From NCBI GenBank assembly GCA_028824715.1, contig JAPPCV010000009.1, positions 1-58,046 on the forward strand: a stretch of DNA of 58,046 nt, given 5' to 3'. The notes under the pieces were generated by a model, which searched no databases, was not told the origin of the DNA, and worked only from the letters and a program-made list of their open reading frames with translations. The DNA comes from Boseongicola sp. (GTDB taxonomy: Bacteria; Pseudomonadota; Alphaproteobacteria; Rhodobacterales; Rhodobacteraceae). A program made the translations under genes and the position numbers. Below, piece by piece: positions 54,064-58,046 of this stretch. The first letter of the stretch is position 1. Every line of letters begins with the position of its first letter.

Positions 54064-55770
54064 ATGCCGACTTCAGATCACTCCCCCATTCCGGAACTGC
54101 TCGTTCCTTGGAGCGAGGCTCAGCATCTCAAGGAAGAGGCGGCAGGGCTACCGAGCTGGGATCTCACGCCGCGCCAGATCTGCGACCTCGAACTACTGAT
54201 GAACGGCGGATTCCATCCGTTGAAGGGCTTCTTGGGCGAATACGACTACGGCAGCGTCGTCGACAAGATGCGGCTTGCCAACGGAACGCTCTGGCCAATG
54301 CCTGTCACGCTCGATGTCTCGGAGAATTTCGCCAAGAGCGTCAAGCTCGGCGGCAACATCGCGCTTCGCGACCAGGAAGGCGTGATTCTCGCAACCATGA
54401 CCGTCACGGACCGGTGGCGACCGGACAAGTCACGGGAAGCGAAGAAAGTCCTTGGCACCGAAGACCTTGCACATCCGGGCGTCAACTATCTGCACCACTC
54501 TGCCGGCCCGGTCTATCTGGGCGGGCCAGTGACCGGTCTCCAGCTTCCCGCACATTACGACTTCAGGGTTCGCCGGGACACGCCAAACGAACTTCGCGCA
54601 TATTTTCGCAAGCTTGGCTGGCACCGCATCGTTGCATTCCAGACCCGCAATCCGCTGCACCGCGCGCATCAGGAACTGACCTTTCGGGCGGCGCGGGAAA
54701 CGGCCGCGAATCTCCTGATCCATCCGGTCGTGGGTCTGACGAAGCCCGGTGACGTCGACCATTTCACGCGTGTGCGATGCTATGAAGCCGTGCTCGACAA
54801 GTACCCGTCTTCCACGGCTGCAATGAGCCTGCTGAACCTCGCCATGCGAATGGCCGGTCCGAGAGAAGCGGTCTGGCACGGACTCATCCGCAGGAATCAT
54901 GGTTGCACCCACATGATCGTTGGCCGCGACCACGCCGGCCCGGGAAAGAACTCGAAGGGCGAGCCGTTCTACGGGACCTACGATGCGCAGAACCTGTTCA
55001 GGGAGCTAGAGGACGAGATCGGCGTAAAGATGGTGGATTTCAGGCACATGCTCTTCGTGCAGGAACGCGCCCAGTACATGCAGGCCGACGAGATCGAGGA
55101 AGGGTTGACCGTTTTGGACATCAGCGGGTCCGAGCTCCGTCGCCGGCTGCGCGAAGGCCTCGAACTGCCGGAATGGTTCACCTTTCCCGAGGTTGCAAGA
55201 GAGCTCCGGCGCCGCTACCCGCCCCGCTCACAGCAGGGCTTCACGGTCTTCTTCACCGGATTCTCCGGATCGGGGAAATCGACAATCGCGAATGCCCTCC
55301 TGATCAAGCTCATGGAGATGGGAGGGCGTCCGGTCACGCTTCTCGACGGAGACATTGTCCGCAAGAACCTATCGAGCGAACTGGGATTCTCGAAGGAGCA
55401 CCGGGACCTGAACATTCGCCGCATCGGATTCGTCGCGTCCGAAATCACGAAGAACGGCGGAATCGCCATCTGCGCCCCGATCGCCCCCTATGCCGCGGCG
55501 AGGCGGGCCGTGCGCGAACAGATCGAGAATTTCGGCGCCTTCGTCGAGGTGCACGTGGCCACGTCAATCGAGGAATGCGAGCGACGTGACCGGAAGGGGC
55601 TGTACAAGCTCGCAAGAGAAGGCAAGATCAAGGAATTCACAGGAATCTCGGATCCCTACGACGTGCCGGAAAACCCGGAACTGAAGCTTGAGACCGAAGA
55701 CTTCGAAGTCGACCACTGCGCGCAGCAGGTGCTCCTGAAGCTGGAGCAGATGGGCCTGGTCGCTGGGTGA
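54064..55770 (+). CDS. Bifunctional sulfate adenylyltransferase / APS kinase
   Basis: A 568-residue fusion (Sat-CysC). The ATP sulfurylase part (about 1-385) has FQTRNPLHRAHQEL, HGCTHMIVGRDHAGPG and QYMQADEIEEGLTVLDISG. The APS kinase part (about 395-568) has P-loop GFSGSGKSTIAN, LLDGDIVRKNLSSELGFSKEHR and FVEVHVATSIEECERRDRKGLY. It makes PAPS from sulfate and two ATP. Both catalytic motifs are intact, unlike some fused forms with a dead domain. Typical of Rhodobacterales sulfate assimilation. Confidence 0.95.
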   Translation: MPTSDHSPIPELLVPWSEAQHLKEEAAGLPSWDLTPRQICDLELLMNGGFHPLKGFLGEYDYGSVVDKMRLANGTLWPMPVTLDVSENFAKSVKLGGNIALRDQEGVILATMTVTDRWRPDKSREAKKVLGTEDLAHPGVNYLHHSAGPVYLGGPVTGLQLPAHYDFRVRRDTPNELRAYFRKLGWHRIVAFQTRNPLHRAHQELTFRAARETAANLLIHPVVGLTKPGDVDHFTRVRCYEAVLDKYPSSTAAMSLLNLAMRMAGPREAVWHGLIRRNHGCTHMIVGRDHAGPGKNSKGEPFYGTYDAQNLFRELEDEIGVKMVDFRHMLFVQERAQYMQADEIEEGLTVLDISGSELRRRLREGLELPEWFTFPEVARELRRRYPPRSQQGFTVFFTGFSGSGKSTIANALLIKLMEMGGRPVTLLDGDIVRKNLSSELGFSKEHRDLNIRRIGFVASEITKNGGIAICAPIAPYAAARRAVREQIENFGAFVEVHVATSIEECERRDRKGLYKLAREGKIKEFTGISDPYDVPENPELKLETEDFEVDHCAQQVLLKLEQMGLVAG

Positions 55771-55847
55771 CATTCTGTCGCCGCGGGCCGGAACGCATGA
55801 CTGCGGTTGGAGAGACCCGCCTGCCGCCAGTTCCCCGTGAAGCGGGC

Positions 55848-57203
55848 CTACCCTGCCTTGACGGGATCGAGCGAGGCGCCCAGTTCCGACATGAGCGCCG
55901 AAAATGTCGGAAACGACGTGGCGATCGGCGCGGCGTCGTCCACCGTCACGGCATCCTTCGCGCCGAGACCAAGACAGAGAAACGACATGGCAACGCGGTG
56001 ATCTAGACGCGCCTCGACACGAGCTCCGCCCGGCACGCCCGCAGGGCCCATGCCCTCGATTTCCCACCAGTCCTCGCCTTCCCTGACGGCCCCGCCAGAT
56101 GCACGAAGACCGGTTGCCATCGCATCGATCCGGTCACACTCTTTCACCCGGAGTTCCCCCACACCCCGCATGATGGTGCGCCCCTCGGCAAAGGCACTGA
56201 CGATCGAGAGGATGGGGTACTCGTCGATCATGGAAGCCGCGCGTTCGGGTGGAACCTCGATGCCCTTGAGTTCAGGGGAGAAGCGCGCGCGGATGTCCGC
56301 GACCGGCTCGCCACCTTCCTCGCGCTCGTTTTCAAGGGTGAGGTCGGCTCCCATCTCGCGGAGCGTGGCATAGAAGCCCGTGCGAGTCGGGTTGATCCCG
56401 ACATTGGGCACCAGCACGTCCGACCCCTCGACGATCAGTGCGGCCGCCACCGGGAAGGCCGCGGAAGACGGATCGCGCGGCACGGAAATGACTTGCGGCC
56501 GAAGCTCGGCATGGCCTTCGAGCGTGATGACGCGTCCGTCAGCCTCTTCATCGACGGCGATGCCGGCACCGAATCCCCGGAGCATTCTTTCCGTATGATC
56601 ACGTGTGGCCTCCCGCTCGATCACGACCGTTTCGCCCGGCGCGTTGAGCCCGGCGAGCAGGATGGCGGATTTCACCTGCGCGGACGCAACCGGCATGGTG
56701 TAGTTGACCGGCACCGGATCCATCGCGCCAGTGATCGTCATTGGCAGCCGCCCGCCAGGCCGACCAACGGCCCGCGCTCCGAAATCAGCAAGAGGCTCGG
56801 TAACCCGGCCCATCGGACGGGATCGCAGGGATGCATCGCCAGTGAAGGTGGCCGTGATCGGCGTGGTTGCCATCGCGCCCATGACAAGGCGCGCACCAGT
56901 ACCGGAATTCCCGCAGTCGATCACGTCCGCAGGCTCGCCGAAGCCGCCCACGCCCACGCCGTGGACAGACCAGCCGCCCTCGCCCGAATCGGCCACTTCG
57001 GCGCCGAATGCGCGCATCGCGGCGGCGGTGGCCAGGACGTCCTCGCCTTCAAGAAGCCCTTCGACCCGCGTTTCGCCGACGCACATCGCACCGAGAATCA
57101 GCGACCGATGCGATATCGACTTGTCCCCCGGCACATGGGCTCTTCCCGTCAGCGCGCCGGATCGACGCGCAGTCATCGGTTCAGGTGCATCACTTCCCGA
57201 CAT
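55848..57203 (-). CDS. aroA: 3-phosphoshikimate 1-carboxyvinyltransferase (EPSP synthase)
   Basis: A 451-residue shikimate pathway enzyme. [21 protein letters not shown] holds the Lys/Ser of the S3P site, [17 protein letters not shown] the glycine loop, and [22 protein letters not shown] is a late motif. The active loop GNSGTGAR has Ala next to the Thr-Gly-Ala region as in class II (glyphosate-tolerant type) enzymes such as CP4. ATG 57203 has AAGGAG six bases upstream. Convergent with sat/cysC. Confidence 0.94.
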   Translation of the reverse strand: MSGSDAPEPMTARRSGALTGRAHVPGDKSISHRSLILGAMCVGETRVEGLLEGEDVLATAAAMRAFGAEVADSGEGGWSVHGVGVGGFGEPADVIDCGNSGTGARLVMGAMATTPITATFTGDASLRSRPMGRVTEPLADFGARAVGRPGGRLPMTITGAMDPVPVNYTMPVASAQVKSAILLAGLNAPGETVVIEREATRDHTERMLRGFGAGIAVDEEADGRVITLEGHAELRPQVISVPRDPSSAAFPVAAALIVEGSDVLVPNVGINPTRTGFYATLREMGADLTLENEREEGGEPVADIRARFSPELKGIEVPPERAASMIDEYPILSIVSAFAEGRTIMRGVGELRVKECDRIDAMATGLRASGGAVREGEDWWEIEGMGPAGVPGGARVEARLDHRVAMSFLCLGLGAKDAVTVDDAAPIATSFPTFSALMSELGASLDPVKAG

Positions 57204-57259
57204 CGACACTCCTTCATTGCCCACGGCTCATTAGACCAGAGCATGACAAGGGTCCACCG

Positions 57260-57973
57260 TCACGCATCGGGCTTTCTGAACGAGAGATAAATGGGCGTAC
57301 GACCCTCCCGTACCGCCTTCTGCTCGTAGCGTGTCGGCAGCCAGTCCTCCCATGGCTTTCGCCAGTCGTCGGGACGATCCGCCTGCCAGACGAATCCAGC
57401 CTTCGGCACTTCCTCCATGGTTTGGCGCACGTAGTCCGGAATGTCCGTCGAGATCCTGAGCTGGGCACCCGGTGCCATTATCGAAAAGAGTGGATCCAGG
57501 TGTTCTGGTGTCACGAAGCGCCGTCTGTGGTGCTTCTTCTTCGGCCAAGGATCCGGGTAGAGAAGAAACGCCCTGGCCACGGACTGGTCGGGCAACACGT
57601 CCATCAGGTCGCGTGCATCGCCCGGATGTATCCGGACGTTCCCGACTCCGGTCGACCTGATCATGCCAAGCAGCCTTGCCACTCCGCTGATGTAGGGCTC
57701 CGCCGCGACAAATCCGACGCCCGGGTTCCGGACGGCCTGGTGCACCAAGTGCTCGCCGCCGCCAAATCCCACTTCCAGCCAGACGGGGCTGTTGCCAAAC
57801 GTTGCCTCGAGATCCAGTTTCCTGCGCCGGGGATTCTCGTCCTGTTCGACCCCTGCCAGACCTACTTGCGCGAGATCGGCAAGATAGCGCTTCTGGCTTG
57901 CCCGCAGGCCCCGACCGCGAGCCCGTCCGTACAAGTTGCGCCGAGGCGTGCCGGAGGGAGGTTTGCGGGCCAT
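57260..57973 (-). CDS. trmB: tRNA (guanine-N7-)-methyltransferase
   Basis: A 237-residue SAM-dependent methyltransferase modifying G46 of tRNA. Motifs: RARGRGLRASQKRYL at the N-terminus, WLEVGFGGGEHLVHQA (SAM site), FVAAEPYISGVARLL, FLLYPDPWPKKKHHRRRFV (TrmB signature) and DIPDYVRQTM. ATG 57973 begins MARKPPSGTPRRNLYGR, typical for alphaproteobacteria. Last gene before the window edge (58001-58046 empty). Confidence 0.93.
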   Translation of the reverse strand: MARKPPSGTPRRNLYGRARGRGLRASQKRYLADLAQVGLAGVEQDENPRRRKLDLEATFGNSPVWLEVGFGGGEHLVHQAVRNPGVGFVAAEPYISGVARLLGMIRSTGVGNVRIHPGDARDLMDVLPDQSVARAFLLYPDPWPKKKHHRRRFVTPEHLDPLFSIMAPGAQLRISTDIPDYVRQTMEEVPKAGFVWQADRPDDWRKPWEDWLPTRYEQKAVREGRTPIYLSFRKPDA

Positions 57974-58046
57974 GGGCGCATTTCGCAAGCCGGCACGCAC
58001 CCGTCAAGCCTTGCCACTCCTGGAGGTCAGCGATAAGAACGGATCA

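Overview
The window is high-GC alphaproteobacterial DNA, most probably from a Rhodobacterales/roseobacter-type marine or soil bacterium. Reasons: the mreB-mreC-mreD-pbp2-rodA cell-shape cluster, the fused Sat-CysC enzyme, MocD/MocE-type oxygenase genes, TAXI-TRAP transport and many short translationally coupled overlaps (ATGA). No ribosomal RNA, CRISPR array, replication origin or phage structural gene is visible.

The window has two halves that meet at a tRNA-Gln gene (32132-32206). The left half (about 1-32 kb) is accessory catabolic DNA made of transporter, enzyme and regulator modules, separated by decayed insertion sequences. (1) An oligopeptide/dipeptide ABC transporter, OppA-B-C-DF (947-6325, + strand), followed by the C-terminal remnant of an IS1634-type transposase (6428-6916). 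(2) A minus-strand operon 12864-7062: ROK regulator, fused TAXI-TRAP permease, TAXI binding protein, choline-sulfatase-like enzyme. (3) A minus-strand operon 16622-12952: GMC flavoprotein oxidoreductase, a 134-residue protein of unknown function, and a second choline-sulfatase-like enzyme; it faces a GntR regulator and an enolase-superfamily acid-sugar dehydratase/racemase (16730-18639), with twin operator-like sites between. An IS5-type element with visible terminal inverted repeats (18595-19467) has entered the last codons of the enolase-superfamily gene. (4) A divergent regulon around two near-identical LacI-type operators (24364-24377 and 24480-24497). Leftward run a GH13 glucosidase, a LacI regulator, a highly divergent PanB-like protein, a MocD-like desaturase-fold oxygenase and a MocE-like Rieske ferredoxin. 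Rightward run a FrcBAC-like sugar ABC transporter, two short-chain dehydrogenases, a PhyH-type Fe(II)/2-oxoglutarate dioxygenase and a GH31 glycosidase. This looks like a complete import, deglycosylation and oxidative-dismantling pathway for an alpha-glycoside whose aglycone needs oxygenase chemistry. It is the best candidate here for an undescribed system, especially because the PanB-like protein lacks all three PanB metal ligands but keeps the catalytic Glu.

The right half (32.2-58 kb) is mostly core genome: nhaA, an ArsR-permease pair controlled by a 34-bp perfect palindrome, a decayed hydroxyacid dehydrogenase, a uracil-DNA glycosylase family protein, a GhrA-like reductase, rodA-mrdA-mreD-mreC-mreB, csaA-proC, a YbjN protein, ubiK, lgt-midA-pgeF, an Lrp/AsnC regulator, a fused MNT-HEPN protein, a conserved hypothetical with a decayed neighbour, trxB, sat/cysC, aroA and trmB.

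Starts were moved inward from the longest reading frame where a ribosome binding site, a family N-terminus or an overlap supported it. No database search was possible, so family names rest on motifs and recalled family sequences.
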